A stretch of 35,227 bases of DNA, from assembly GCF_001660815.1 (NCBI RefSeq), contig NZ_LYMI01000040.1:1-35227 (forward strand). The letters run 5' to 3'. The first letter of the stretch is position 1. Each line of letters starts with the position of its first letter. Positions 26,763 to 35,201 of the stretch are shown piece by piece. This DNA comes from Xanthomonas nasturtii. GTDB lineage: Bacteria; Pseudomonadota; Gammaproteobacteria; Xanthomonadales; Xanthomonadaceae. The position numbers were made by a program, and so were the translations under genes. The notes under the pieces were generated by a model. It was not told the origin of the DNA. It did no database searches and saw only the letters and a list, made by a program, of their open reading frames with translations.

Positions 26763-27794
26763 ATGAGCCTCGTGAATACAGCATCGCCGTCTACCAACGA
26801 TTCCGTTTACATCCCCGCCAGCAACGACGATGGCCTTACTGCCGTGCGCGGCGAACTCGCCATTGCCCTGCCGATGCGCCATGCCGGCATGCGCGAGCTG
26901 CGGCTGCGCTATGAACTGATCGGCGCGGCCAATGCGCCGGTGGTGTTCGTGGCCGGCGGTATCTCCGCGCACCGCCATCTCGCTGCCAGTGCGCTGTTTC
27001 CCGAGAAGGGCTGGGTGGATGGGCTGGTCGGCGGCGGACGCGCGCTGGACCCGGCATCGCGCCGGTTGCTGGCATTCGATTTTCTTGGTGCCGACGGCAC
27101 GCTGGATGCGCCGATCGAAACTGCCGACCAGGCCGATGCCATCGCCGCGTTGCTGGACGCACTGGGCATCGTGCGGTTGCACGGCTTTGTCGGCTATTCC
27201 TACGGTGCGCTGGTTGGCCTGCAGTTCGCCATTCGCCATGCGGCCCGCGTCGGCACCCTGATTGCGGTGAGCGGGGCGCATCGCGCGCACCCGTATGCCG
27301 CGGCCTGGCGTGCATTGCAACGCCGCGCGGTGGCGCTAGGCCAGCTGCAATGCGCGGAAAACCACGGGCTGGCGCTGGCACGTCAATTCGCCATGCTCAG
27401 CTACCGCACGCCGGAAGAATTCAGCGAACGCTTCGATGCGCCGCCGGAAGTGATCAATGGCCGCGTGCGTGTGGCGGCGGAAGACTATCTGGACGCTGCC
27501 GGTGCGCAGTACGTGGCGCGCACGCCGGTGAACGCTTACTTGCGCCTGTCCGAATCCATCGACCTGCACCGCATCGACCCGGCGCAGGTGCGCGTGCCCA
27601 CCGTCGTGGTGGCGGTGGAGGGCGACCGCCTGGTGCCGCTGGCCGACCTGGTCAGCCTGGTCGAAGGCTTGGGGCCGCGCGGCAGCCTGCGCGTGTTGCG
27701 CTCGCCGTATGGCCACGACGCCTTCCTGAAAGAAATCGATCGCATCGACGCGATCCTCACTACTGCCCTTCGCAGCACCGGAGAAACCGCATGA
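26763..27794 (+). CDS. metX: Homoserine O-succinyltransferase, MetX type
   Basis: The 343-residue product acylates homoserine, the first committed step to methionine. It has the alpha/beta-hydrolase fold with the triad Ser146 (GYSYGAL), Asp288 (VEGDRLVPL) and His318 (SPYGHDAF). The family is homologous to homoserine O-acetyltransferase, but the shorter Xanthomonas-type members are known to use succinyl-CoA; choice of acyl donor here is from that knowledge, not visible in the sequence. ATG 26763 is set by homology and distance from the riboswitch; the ribosome site is weak (CTGGAT). Its stop overlaps the metB start (ATGA 27791-27794). Confidence 0.92.
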   Translation: MSLVNTASPSTNDSVYIPASNDDGLTAVRGELAIALPMRHAGMRELRLRYELIGAANAPVVFVAGGISAHRHLAASALFPEKGWVDGLVGGGRALDPASRRLLAFDFLGADGTLDAPIETADQADAIAALLDALGIVRLHGFVGYSYGALVGLQFAIRHAARVGTLIAVSGAHRAHPYAAAWRALQRRAVALGQLQCAENHGLALARQFAMLSYRTPEEFSERFDAPPEVINGRVRVAAEDYLDAAGAQYVARTPVNAYLRLSESIDLHRIDPAQVRVPTVVVAVEGDRLVPLADLVSLVEGLGPRGSLRVLRSPYGHDAFLKEIDRIDAILTTALRSTGETA

Positions 27795-29008
27795 GCTTTC
27801 GTGACCCCTCCGACGCCCCCTGTACCGCTGCCACTGCCGCCGTGCGCGCCGGTATCGATCGCGATACTGCCTACGGTGCGGTGACCCCGCCGATCGTGTT
27901 GTCGTCGAATTTTTCCTTCGATGGGTTCGGCAACAAGCGCCAGTACGACTACACCCGCAGCGGCAATCCGACCCGCGATCTGCTCGGCGAAGCGCTGGCC
28001 GAACTGGAAGGCGGCGCGGGCGGGGTGATCACCTCCACCGGCATGGGCGCGATCAATCTGGTGCTCAACGCGCTGCTGCAGCCCGGCGACACGCTGGTGG
28101 TACCGCACGATGCTTACGGCGGCAGCTGGCGCTTGTTCAATGCGTTGGCCAAGAAAGGCCACTTCGCGCTGATCACCGCCGACCTCACCGACCCGCGTTC
28201 GCTGGCCGATGCGTTGGCGCAGTCGCCCAAGCTGGTACTGATCGAAACCCCCTCCAACCCGCTGCTGCGCATCACCGATCTGCGCTTCGTCATCGAAGCT
28301 GCCAGGAAGGTGGGCGCGTTGACCGTGGTGGACAACACCTTCCTGTCGCCGGCACTGCAGAAGCCGCTGGAATTCGGCGCCGACCTGGTGCTGCATTCCA
28401 CCACCAAGTACATCAACGGCCACAGCGATGTGGTGGGCGGTGCGGTGGTGGCGCGCGATGCCGAGCTGCATCAGCAACTGGTGTGGTGGGCCAATGCGCT
28501 GGGCCTGACCGGCTCGCCGTTCGATGCCTTCCTCACCCTGCGCGGTCTGCGCACGCTGGATGCGCGGCTGCGCGTGCACCAGGAAAATGCCGATGCGATC
28601 GCCGCGTTGCTGGACGGGCATGGGGCGGTGAATCAGGTGTATTTCCCCGGTCTGGCGGCGCATCCGGGCCATGCGCTGGCCGCGCGTCAGCAGAAGGGTT
28701 TTGGCGCGATGATGAGTTTCGAGCTGGAAGGCGGCGAAGCGGCGGTGCGCGCGTTTGTCGATGGCTTGCGCTATTTCACCCTGGCCGAATCCTTGGGCGG
28801 GGTGGAAAGCCTGATCGCGCATCCGGCCTCGATGACGCATGCGGCGATGACCGCCGAAGCGCGCGCGGCGGCCGGCATTTCCGATGGGCTGCTGCGGCTG
28901 TCGATCGGGATCGAATCGGCCGAAGATCTATTGATCGATCTGCGCGCCGGTCTGGCCCGCGCGCAAGCCACCCTGACCACTGCCAACCGCAAACAGGTGG
29001 ACGCGTGA
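27791..29008 (+). CDS. metB: Cystathionine gamma-synthase / PLP-dependent Cys-Met metabolism enzyme
   Basis: The 405-residue product replaces the acyl group of O-acylhomoserine with cysteine to form cystathionine, in the cytoplasm. PLP enzyme motifs include YTRSGNPT (54-61), the PLP-stacking region HDAYGG (106-111), DNTFLSP (181-187) and the Schiff-base Lys206 in HSTTKYINGHSD. LAESLGGVESLIAHPASMTH is the typical C-terminal signature. Related enzymes (cystathionine gamma-lyase, O-acylhomoserine sulfhydrylase) share these motifs, but the position between metX and hom supports a biosynthetic role. ATG 27791 overlaps the metX stop by 4 nt and the gene's stop overlaps the hom start. Confidence 0.92.
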   Translation: MSFRDPSDAPCTAATAAVRAGIDRDTAYGAVTPPIVLSSNFSFDGFGNKRQYDYTRSGNPTRDLLGEALAELEGGAGGVITSTGMGAINLVLNALLQPGDTLVVPHDAYGGSWRLFNALAKKGHFALITADLTDPRSLADALAQSPKLVLIETPSNPLLRITDLRFVIEAARKVGALTVVDNTFLSPALQKPLEFGADLVLHSTTKYINGHSDVVGGAVVARDAELHQQLVWWANALGLTGSPFDAFLTLRGLRTLDARLRVHQENADAIAALLDGHGAVNQVYFPGLAAHPGHALAARQQKGFGAMMSFELEGGEAAVRAFVDGLRYFTLAESLGGVESLIAHPASMTHAAMTAEARAAAGISDGLLRLSIGIESAEDLLIDLRAGLARAQATLTTANRKQVDA

Positions 29009-30093
29009 GCACTGTGCTGCCTGTTTCGCGCCGCGCTCCGGCCGCTGCGGTGACGCCGACGCCGCGTCTGGCCTTGCTGGGGACCGGCACCGTGGGGCGC
29101 GCCTTCGTGACGCGTTATACCGCGCTGCAGGCGCGTCAACTGCGTTTGCCGCGTTTTGATTGGTTGGCCAATTCGCGCACTGCACAGGATTGCGGCGTGA
29201 GTGCCGAGCAGGCGCTGCAACACGCCAATGCCGCGCCGCGCGGGCAGGCGGTCGTGCAGCCGTGGGCAGAAACCACCGCGCTGCGTGCCGGCGATGTGCT
29301 GGTTGATGCGACTGCCAGCGATGTGGTGGCCGATTGGCATGTGGAATGGCTGCTGCGTGGTGTGCACGTGGTCACCGCCAACAAGTTGGGCCAGGGCACG
29401 GCGCTGTCGCGTGCGCAGGCCTTGCACGCGGCGCGCCATGCAAGTGGTGCGCACTACGGAGATAGTGCGACCGTGGGCGCCGGGCTGCCGGTGTTGAGCA
29501 GCGTGCGCGCGCTGGTGGCCGGGGGCGACCATATCCATTCGATCGAGGGCGTGTTGTCTGGCTCGTTGGCGTGGCTGTTTCATCGTTACGACGGCAGCGC
29601 TGCGTTTTCCGAGTGTGTACGCGAAGCGATGGCCTGCGGGTATACCGAGCCGGATCCGCGTATCGATCTCTCTGGCGAGGATGTGCGGCGCAAATTGCTG
29701 ATCCTGGCGCGCGCTGCGGGGTGGCAGCTGGAGGCCGAGCAGGTGCATGTGGAATCGCTGGTGCCGGCAGCCATTGCGCGCGTGCCGCTGGCTGATGTGA
29801 ACGCGCAGTTGGGCGCACTGGATGCGGTGGTGGGCGCGCGCTGGCAGCAGGCGCGCGCCGCAGGGCGTTGCCTGCGCTTCGTGGGTCGCGTGGATGCACA
29901 TGGGGCGAGCGTGGGCTTGCGCGAGTTGGCGCTGGAACATCCGTTGGCTGGCGGCGCCGGTACCGACAACCGGGTGGCGATCAGCAGCGACCGGTACCGA
30001 GAGCAGCCGTTGTTGATCCAGGGCCCGGGCGCGGGTGCAGAAGTGACTGCCGCGGCGCTGCTGGATGATGTGTTGCGGATCGTGGCTGGGTGA
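29005..30093 (+). CDS. hom: Homoserine dehydrogenase (monofunctional, no ACT domain)
   Basis: The enzyme reduces aspartate semialdehyde to homoserine with NAD(P)H. The 362-residue product has the nucleotide-binding GTGTVG (26-31), TANK with Lys127, the substrate-domain run GAGLPVLSSVRALVAGGD (158-175) and EGVLSGSLAW. The signature EPDPRIDLSGEDVRRK (215-230) carries the catalytic-type Lys230. It lacks both an aspartokinase domain and a C-terminal ACT domain, so it should not be feedback-inhibited by threonine in the usual way. The start is GTG 29005, overlapping the metB stop (GTGA). It is the last gene of the SAM-controlled unit and supplies MetX with homoserine. Confidence 0.92.
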   Translation: MSTVLPVSRRAPAAAVTPTPRLALLGTGTVGRAFVTRYTALQARQLRLPRFDWLANSRTAQDCGVSAEQALQHANAAPRGQAVVQPWAETTALRAGDVLVDATASDVVADWHVEWLLRGVHVVTANKLGQGTALSRAQALHAARHASGAHYGDSATVGAGLPVLSSVRALVAGGDHIHSIEGVLSGSLAWLFHRYDGSAAFSECVREAMACGYTEPDPRIDLSGEDVRRKLLILARAAGWQLEAEQVHVESLVPAAIARVPLADVNAQLGALDAVVGARWQQARAAGRCLRFVGRVDAHGASVGLRELALEHPLAGGAGTDNRVAISSDRYREQPLLIQGPGAGAEVTAAALLDDVLRIVAG

Positions 30094-30140
30094 TGGGCTC
30101 GACGTGGAACTGGACAACAGCCCGGAAGCAACGTTGATGT

Positions 30141-30179
30141 GGCATCGCGGGATGACCTGCGTCGTCCTCCCGCGATGCC
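30141..30179. terminator. Hairpin between convergent hom and hydrolase genes
   Basis: A perfect 12-bp inverted repeat (GGCATCGCGGGA 30141-30152, TCCCGCGATGCC 30168-30179) closes a 15-nt loop midway between two convergent genes. No T tract follows on either strand, so it is a likely but not classical terminator. Confidence 0.5.
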
Positions 30180-30188
30180 TTGCGGCAA

Positions 30189-31184
30189 TTACTTCGCGAT
30201 CGCCTTCAACAGGGCCGCATTGAAACGCGTTGGGTCCTGCACCTGCGGCGAATGTCCAAGGTCGGCGAATTCGACCAGCGTTGCCTGCGGAATCGCCGCA
30301 GCTGCGCGCTTGCCCAGCTTGGTGTAATCGCCGACGCGTGCCTTGACCTGCGGCGGGGCGGTGTCCTTGCCGATCGCGGTGCGGTCCTTGAGGCCGATGA
30401 ACAGCGTGGTCGGCACCGTGAGCTTGGGCAGTTCGTACACCACCGGTTGATTGAACACCATGTCGTAGGTCAGGGCCTGATTCCAGGCCACGGCCTGCTT
30501 GCCGTTGCCCAGCGACATGCCCGCCTGCATGCGCGCCCAGCGTTCGAATTCCGGCTTCCATTGGCCGGCGTAGTACACGTCCATCTGATACTTCTTGATC
30601 CGCTCGAAGCTGTTTTTCAGCTCGTTGTCGTACCAGGCGTCGACGCTGCGCCACGGGATGCCTTCGGCCTTCCAGTCTTCCAGGCCGATCGGGTCGACCA
30701 GGGCAAGGTGCTCGGTGGCCTGCGGATACATCAACGCATAGCGGATCGCGAGCATGCCGCCCATCGAATGGCCGACCACGACCGCGCGCTCGATGCCGAG
30801 TTTTTTCAGCAGCGCATGCGTGTTGTCGGCCAATTGCGCGAAGGAGAACTGATAGGCCGCCGGTTTGCTGGATTTGCAAAAGCCCACCTGGTCCGGCGCG
30901 ATCACGCGGTAGCCGGCCTTGCTCAATGCCGCGATGGTGGTTTCCCATGTCGCTGCGCAAAAGTTCTTGCCATGCAGCAGCACGGCGGTGCGCCCGTTCG
31001 CCTTGCCGCTTGGAGCGACATCCAGATACGCCATTTCCAGCGGTTGCTGTTGCGAAGTGAAGGCGTCGATCTTGACCGGGTAGGGGTAGTCGAAGCCTTC
31101 CAGACGTGGGCCATAGCTGCTTTCTTGCGCCATCAATGGGGCGCAAGCCATGGCAAGGGCGAGGGTGCAAGCGAGCTGTCGCAT
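30189..31184 (-). CDS. Secreted alpha/beta hydrolase
   Basis: The 331-residue product has a signal peptide (MRQLACTLALAMACAPLMAQ, residues 1-20) and an alpha/beta-hydrolase domain. Features are oxyanion-hole HGKNF (71-75), APDQVGFCKSSKP (96-108), nucleophile Ser140 in VVGHSMGGM, and catalytic-type His311 in FADLGHSPQ. It is therefore a periplasmic or exported hydrolase; the substrate cannot be told. ATG 31184 has a ribosome site (GGAG on the minus strand, 31191-31194, 6-nt spacing). It is convergent with hom. Confidence 0.9.
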   Translation of the reverse strand: MRQLACTLALAMACAPLMAQESSYGPRLEGFDYPYPVKIDAFTSQQQPLEMAYLDVAPSGKANGRTAVLLHGKNFCAATWETTIAALSKAGYRVIAPDQVGFCKSSKPAAYQFSFAQLADNTHALLKKLGIERAVVVGHSMGGMLAIRYALMYPQATEHLALVDPIGLEDWKAEGIPWRSVDAWYDNELKNSFERIKKYQMDVYYAGQWKPEFERWARMQAGMSLGNGKQAVAWNQALTYDMVFNQPVVYELPKLTVPTTLFIGLKDRTAIGKDTAPPQVKARVGDYTKLGKRAAAAIPQATLVEFADLGHSPQVQDPTRFNAALLKAIAK

Positions 31185-31214
31185 CGCGATCTCCAATCGG
31201 AATCCAGCTCGCAA

Positions 31215-31453
31215 CGTACACGGGTGGATGTCTTGGGAAGTACAGCCTTGGGTGAAGGCGCGCGAGCGGACGCGGTAGATGATGGGCTGCGTGGGTCGAG
31301 TGCGCGGGCGCGCGATCAGGCGTTAACGGCCAGGCTCCACGCGCCTTGGCGCGCTTATGCAAGGTGTTCGCAGTCTGGTGCGGTGCGCCTGTGTACTGTT
31401 CGCGCGTTGCGCACGTTTTGGTGCGCTGCTCAGTTGCCTGGCGACGCTGCTCG
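31215..31453. other. Intergenic stretch, no gene recognised
   Basis: Between the hydrolase start and the inverted-repeat element behind sdaA there is GC-rich sequence without recognisable genes, promoters or terminators. Confidence 0.4.
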
Positions 31454-31462
31454 TCTAGCGCA

Positions 31463-31591
31463 GCTAACAAAACTCCTACGCAGCCGTCAGGCGGGCGCGG
31501 CCGGTGCCTGGAATCGGCATGTGCCGTTCGTACACTCCGGTTCCTCCGCGCCGTGCGTGCCCACCTGACGACTGCTCGCTACGTTTTTAGC
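31463..31591. repeat. MITE-like imperfect inverted-repeat element downstream of sdaA
   Basis: The left arm GCTAACAAAACTCCTACGCA (31463-31482), continuing GCCGTCAGGCGGGC, is mirrored by a right arm read backward as GCTAAAAACGTAGCGAGCAG (ending 31591) and continuing TCGTCAGGTGGGC. The arms are about 35-45 nt with small gaps, around a centre of about 45 nt. The outer flank (TAGCGCA on the left, TGAGCG on the right) is also partly symmetrical. The element abuts the sdaA stop codon. No transposase is inside. I recall similar units scattered in Xanthomonas genomes, but copy number cannot be checked here. Confidence 0.6.
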
Positions 31592-31594
31592 CGC

Positions 31595-32977
31595 TCAGCA
31601 CTCGATGACGTTCACCGCCAGACCACCGCGGCTGGTTTCCTTGTACTTGTCCTGCATGTCGCGGCCGGTGTCGCGCATGGTCTTGATGACCTTGTCCAGC
31701 GAGACCTTGTGCTTGCCGTCGCCGCGCATGGCCATGCGGCTGGCGTTGATCGCTTTCACCGCGCCCATTGCATTACGTTCGATGCACGGGATCTGCACCA
31801 GCCCGCCAATCGGGTCGCAGGTCAGGCCCAGGTTGTGTTCCATGCCGATTTCGGCCGCGTTTTCGATCTGCCCCGGGTTGCCGCCGAGTGCGGCAACCAG
31901 GCCGCCTGCGGCCATCGAACAGGCCACGCCCACTTCGCCCTGGCAACCGACTTCGGCACCGGAAATGGAGGCGTTTTCCTTGTAGAGGATGCCGATGGCG
32001 GCGGCGGTGAGCAGGAAGTCGAAGATGCGCTGCTCGGATGCCCCGGCGCAGAAGCGGTCGAAGTAATGCAGTACCCCCGGGATGATGCCGGCGGCACCGT
32101 TGGTGGGCGCGGTGACCACGCGGCCGCCGGCTGCATTTTCTTCGTTGACTGCCAGTGCGTACAGGTTGACCCAATCCAGCGTGGTCAGCGGGTCGCGCAT
32201 CGCCGCTTCCGGCTTGGATGAGAGTTCGCGGTACAGCGCCGGTGCGCGTCGCGAGACGTTCAGGCCACCGGGCAGCGTGCCTTCCTGGCGGATGCCGCGC
32301 TCCACGCAGGACTGCATCGCATTCCACAGCTCGCGCAGGCCCGCACGAATCTCGTCTTCGCTGCGCCAGCTTTTTTCGTTTTCGAACATCAGCGCGGCGA
32401 TGCTCAGACCGCTGCGTGCGCACTGCGCCAGCAATTCGTCGCCACTGAGAAACGGGTAGGGCAGCGGCGTCTCGTCGGCCACGATGCGGTCGTCGGCAGC
32501 GTCGTCCTGGTTGACCACGAAGCCGCCGCCGACCGAGTAATAGTCGCGTGTGGCGATCACGCCTTCCTCCGCGTCGTATGCGGTGAAGCGCATGCCATTG
32601 GTGTGGTAAGGCAGCTTCTGGCGCTTGTTCATCGGCAGGTCGCGCTTTTCGTCGAAACCGATGGTGTGCTGGCCCATCAAACTGATGCGCTTGCTGGTGC
32701 GGATGCGTTCCAGCGTGGCGGGGATGATGTCCGGGTCGATCAGGTTCGGGCGATGGCCTTCCAGCCCCAGCAGCACCGCCTTGTCGGTGCCGTGGCCGCG
32801 GCCGGTGAGGGCAAGCGAGCCGAACACCTCGGCGCGGATGCGCACCACATCCTGCAGGCGCCCGGCATCGAGCAGCCAGCGATGCACGAAGCGCTCGGCG
32901 GCGCGCATCGGCCCCACGGTGTGGGAAGAACTCGGACCGATGCCGATCTTGAACAGGTCGAACGTGCTGACAGCCAT
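31595..32977 (-). CDS. sdaA: L-serine dehydratase (iron-sulfur, single chain)
   Basis: The enzyme deaminates L-serine to pyruvate using an oxygen-sensitive [4Fe-4S] cluster. The 460-residue product is the fused type with the beta domain first ([13 protein letters not shown], 12-24) and the alpha domain second. Cluster cysteines are C345 (GCQGEVG), C387 (TCDPIGG) and C398 (IPCIERN); their spacing of 42 and 11 residues matches that known for the Legionella enzyme. [17 protein letters not shown] is also typical. ATG 32977 is preceded by TAGAAT (33009-33014, minus strand), giving a leader of about 25 nt. The frame is open further upstream but non-homologous. A mobile-looking inverted repeat abuts the stop. 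Confidence 0.96.
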   Translation of the reverse strand: MAVSTFDLFKIGIGPSSSHTVGPMRAAERFVHRWLLDAGRLQDVVRIRAEVFGSLALTGRGHGTDKAVLLGLEGHRPNLIDPDIIPATLERIRTSKRISLMGQHTIGFDEKRDLPMNKRQKLPYHTNGMRFTAYDAEEGVIATRDYYSVGGGFVVNQDDAADDRIVADETPLPYPFLSGDELLAQCARSGLSIAALMFENEKSWRSEDEIRAGLRELWNAMQSCVERGIRQEGTLPGGLNVSRRAPALYRELSSKPEAAMRDPLTTLDWVNLYALAVNEENAAGGRVVTAPTNGAAGIIPGVLHYFDRFCAGASEQRIFDFLLTAAAIGILYKENASISGAEVGCQGEVGVACSMAAGGLVAALGGNPGQIENAAEIGMEHNLGLTCDPIGGLVQIPCIERNAMGAVKAINASRMAMRGDGKHKVSLDKVIKTMRDTGRDMQDKYKETSRGGLAVNVIEC

Positions 32978-33007
32978 GCGTGCCGGAGAGGTAAGCGTAA
33001 AGGCGGC

Positions 33008-33014
33008 TATTCTA
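33008..33014. promoter_or_regulatory. Overlapping divergent -10 boxes for sdaA and the glutaredoxin-like gene
   Basis: The bases TATTCTA read TATTCT on the plus strand (33008-33013) and TAGAAT on the minus strand (33009-33014). Each stands 25-50 nt before one of two divergent starts. Polymerase could not use both at once. -35 boxes are weak. Confidence 0.45.
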
Positions 33015-33064
33015 GTCGTTCGGCGATTGCGGCACGGCTGCAGCGCAGCATGAGAGCTGAGCGG

Positions 33065-33298
33065 ATGTCCCTGACCTTGTACCAGCGCGACGATTGCCAC
33101 CTGTGCGACCAGGCCGTGGAAGTGCTGGCGCAGGTACGTGCCGGCGAGTTCAGCAGCGTGTTTATCGACAACGACACAGCGCTCGAGTCCGCTTATGGCG
33201 AGCGTGTGCCGGTGTTGCGCGATGCCCGTGGACGCGAGCTGGATTGGCCGTTCGATGGCACCGGTCTGCGTGCGTGGCTGGATGCCGGTACGCGTTGA
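33065..33298 (+). CDS. Glutaredoxin-like (DUF836) thiol protein
   Basis: The 77-residue product has the thioredoxin-fold start [19 protein letters not shown] with a C-H-L-C redox pair at residues 11 and 14. The cis-Pro motif ERVPVLRD follows, then [16 protein letters not shown]836 glutaredoxin-like proteins are small cytoplasmic redox proteins of uncertain partner. ATG 33065 fits the family start; an in-frame ATG at 33050 would add five residues. It is divergent from sdaA with an overlapping -10 region, and convergent with the cold-shock/excalibur gene. Confidence 0.87.
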   Translation: MSLTLYQRDDCHLCDQAVEVLAQVRAGEFSSVFIDNDTALESAYGERVPVLRDARGRELDWPFDGTGLRAWLDAGTR

Positions 33299-33347
33299 TG
33301 TGGCGCGTACGGACCTGGTTTGCGTCTGGCGTTCCTGGCGTCGCTGT

Positions 33348-33926
33348 TCAACGGCACCACTGGTCCTCGCAGGGCACGCCATCGTTGTCGCCGTCCATTG
33401 CGGTGTTTGGGCAATGCTGCAGTACGTAAGTCGCTTCGGCGCAGGAACTCATCTGCGTGCAACGCGTGCGCCCGCCGCAACTGTAGTGCGCGGGTGCAGA
33501 TGCAGGAGCGGCTGCTACGGGCCGCACCGGGACCGACGTTTGCTCTAGTGACGCCGCCGGCTTGAACGCAGCGATCAAGTGATCGCGCTGCTGATAGGCA
33601 AACGCGCCGCCAACGAGTACGAGCATCATCCGCAAGACGTTGCCAAGGCCGATCTTTCCCTTTGCCGGCACCGTGCGCGTCGTGCGTCGCACGGGGGCGT
33701 TATGCTTGGGCACAGGGGTACCGGCACGTATGACGCGCACCGCGCGCAGGCGACCATCCGGGCCAGGCTCGGTTTCGAACGAGATCACCTCGCCGATGCG
33801 CGGGGACTCGAAGCCGTGCGGAAACGCGGAAATATGCACGAACACGTCATCGCCGGGCTGCGCTGGAGTGATGAAGCCGAAACCGCGGTCGCTATTCCAG
33901 CGGGTCAACGTTCCGTGTGTACGCAT
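33348..33926 (-). CDS. Cold-shock domain / transmembrane / excalibur-domain fusion protein
   Basis: The 192-residue product combines three parts. Residues 1-68 are a cold-shock nucleic-acid-binding domain (DRGFGFITP 13-21, DVFVHISAF 27-35). Residues about 97-111 form one membrane helix ([15 protein letters not shown]). Residues 148-191 form an excalibur domain with four paired cysteines ([20 protein letters not shown]) and a calcium-loop-like [10 protein letters not shown] (178-187). A cytoplasmic RNA/DNA-binding head and a periplasmic Ca-binding tail on one chain is unusual. ATG 33926 has AAGGA 8 nt upstream; an in-frame start 24 nt earlier lacks one. A TAGACT (33953-33958, minus) may be the -10 box. 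Confidence 0.88.
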   Translation of the reverse strand: MRTHGTLTRWNSDRGFGFITPAQPGDDVFVHISAFPHGFESPRIGEVISFETEPGPDGRLRAVRVIRAGTPVPKHNAPVRRTTRTVPAKGKIGLGNVLRMMLVLVGGAFAYQQRDHLIAAFKPAASLEQTSVPVRPVAAAPASAPAHYSCGGRTRCTQMSSCAEATYVLQHCPNTAMDGDNDGVPCEDQWCR

Positions 33927-33991
33927 TGTTGGTGTCCTTGAAGTGGCCACCGAGTCTAGCTGTCGCGCGGTGTCATGTGACAGGCGCGCAT

Positions 33992-34026
33992 AAAAAAGCG
34001 GCGGACCCGACGAGGATGTCCGCCGC
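33992..34026 (-). terminator. Terminator of the cytochrome b561-yceI unit
   Basis: A 9-bp stem (GCGGCGGAC 33998-34006, GTCCGCCGC 34018-34026) is followed on the minus strand by six Ts (33992-33997). It lies about 30 nt past the yceI stop. Confidence 0.93.
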
Positions 34027-34058
34027 CCAGTGGCTGCGTCCGGTTGCGGCCTGTGGCG

Positions 34059-34628
34059 TTACTTCGCCTTCAACACGACCTTGGTGCTGATCGCAGTTTC
34101 GTTGGGAATGGTCTTGGTGTCGGCCCAGTCGCCGCCGCCCACGCCGAAATCCAGCCGCTTGACCACGGCCTTGCCGGCCAGCACCGGCTGTGCGCCCGGG
34201 GTCCAGGTGAAGGTCAGCGTGACCGGCTTGCTGACGCCACGCAGTTCCAGGGTGCCGTCGGCGGCGTACTGGTTACCGCCCAGGGCGCGGAACCTGTCGG
34301 CGCGGTAGCGCGCGGTGGCGAACTTGGCGACGTTGAAGAAGTCCGGGCCCTGCAGGGTGGAATCGCGGTCGTTGTTGCCGCTGATCGCACTGGCCAGCGG
34401 AATGCGCACGTCGAGCTTGGCGCCTGCAAGGTTGGCCGGATCGAAACTCAGCGTGGTGTCGAAGCCGGGGAACTTGCCGGTGAACACTTCGCCGTCGTAC
34501 TTGCTGGCGAACACCAACGACGAGCCCGGCGCCTGCACGTACTCGACGGCGGACACCGGCGCAGCGGCGAAGGTGGCAACCAGCGAGGCGGCGACCAGCA
34601 ACGGAGAGGCAAACAACTTGGACGACAT
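34059..34628 (-). CDS. YceI-family periplasmic lipid-binding protein
   Basis: The 189-residue product has a signal peptide (LFASPLLVAASLVATFAAAPVSA, to about residue 27) and a YceI lipocalin-like domain: SSLVFASKYDGEVFTGKF, FDTTLSFDPANL, then GVSKPVTLTFTW and DFGVGGGDWADTKTIPNE. YceI proteins bind polyisoprenoid or fatty-acid-like ligands in the periplasm. The ribosome site GAGGAA (34634-34639, minus strand) overlaps the stop codon of the upstream cytochrome gene (34638-34640), so translation is coupled. Pairing of yceI with cytochrome b561 is common and may concern quinone or isoprenoid handling; that is inference. Confidence 0.94.
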   Translation of the reverse strand: MSSKLFASPLLVAASLVATFAAAPVSAVEYVQAPGSSLVFASKYDGEVFTGKFPGFDTTLSFDPANLAGAKLDVRIPLASAISGNNDRDSTLQGPDFFNVAKFATARYRADRFRALGGNQYAADGTLELRGVSKPVTLTFTWTPGAQPVLAGKAVVKRLDFGVGGGDWADTKTIPNETAISTKVVLKAK

Positions 34629-34637
34629 GGGAATTCC

Positions 34638-35201
34638 TCAGGATTTGGGGGAGAGCCAACCGCGCGGCAACATCCGCGCCAAGGTGGCGTCACGCTGGAA
34701 CAGATGGTGGTACAGCGCAGCGCCGGCGTGCGCCAGCACCACAGCAATCAACAGCCAGAAACCCCATTCGTGGATAACGTGCGCGGTGGCGCGCAGTTGT
34801 TCGTCCGGCGGGCTGAGCTTGGGCACATTGAACAGGCCGAACCAGCGGAACGGGCGCAGGCCGCTGGTGGAGTCGTACAACCAGCCCGACAGCGGCATGG
34901 CGAAGATCATGGCGTACAGCAGCCAATGGGTGAGCCCGGCGATGCGCTCCTGCCAGCGCGGCGTGCCGGCGACCGGCGGCGGTGCGCCGGCGTAGATGCG
35001 CCAGCCCAGCCGCATGATCACCAAAGCCAGCACCGTCAGCCCGACCGACTTGTGCGCGGTGTAGATCCAGAAATATTTCGGCGTCTTGGGCAGCTCGCCC
35101 ATGGTCAGGCCGACGATGCCCAGCACCAGAATCAACAGCGCGATCAACCAATGCAGGGTCTGGCTCACACCGCCCCAGCGTTCGACGTTCTTCGGGCTCA
35201 T
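34638..35201 (-). CDS. Cytochrome b561 family di-heme membrane protein
   Basis: The 187-residue product has four membrane helices and histidines placed as heme ligands: H17 (TLHWLIALLIL), H50 (TAHKSVGL), H141/H144 (AHVIHEWGF) and H158 (VLAHAGAALYHH). CybB-type proteins move electrons between quinone and periplasmic acceptors, including superoxide. ATG 35201 (MSPKNVERWGG) starts 10 residues before the first helix, as usual. The first gene of a two-gene unit with yceI; its upstream control lies mostly beyond the window edge. Confidence 0.94.
   Translation of the reverse strand: MSPKNVERWGGVSQTLHWLIALLILVLGIVGLTMGELPKTPKYFWIYTAHKSVGLTVLALVIMRLGWRIYAGAPPPVAGTPRWQERIAGLTHWLLYAMIFAMPLSGWLYDSTSGLRPFRWFGLFNVPKLSPPDEQLRATAHVIHEWGFWLLIAVVLAHAGAALYHHLFQRDATLARMLPRGWLSPKS

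Noticed and set aside
28771..31470. 899-codon minus-strand frame across hom and the hydrolase
   Set aside because: It spans two real genes in the wrong frame or strand and shows only low-complexity Arg/His/Ala sequence.
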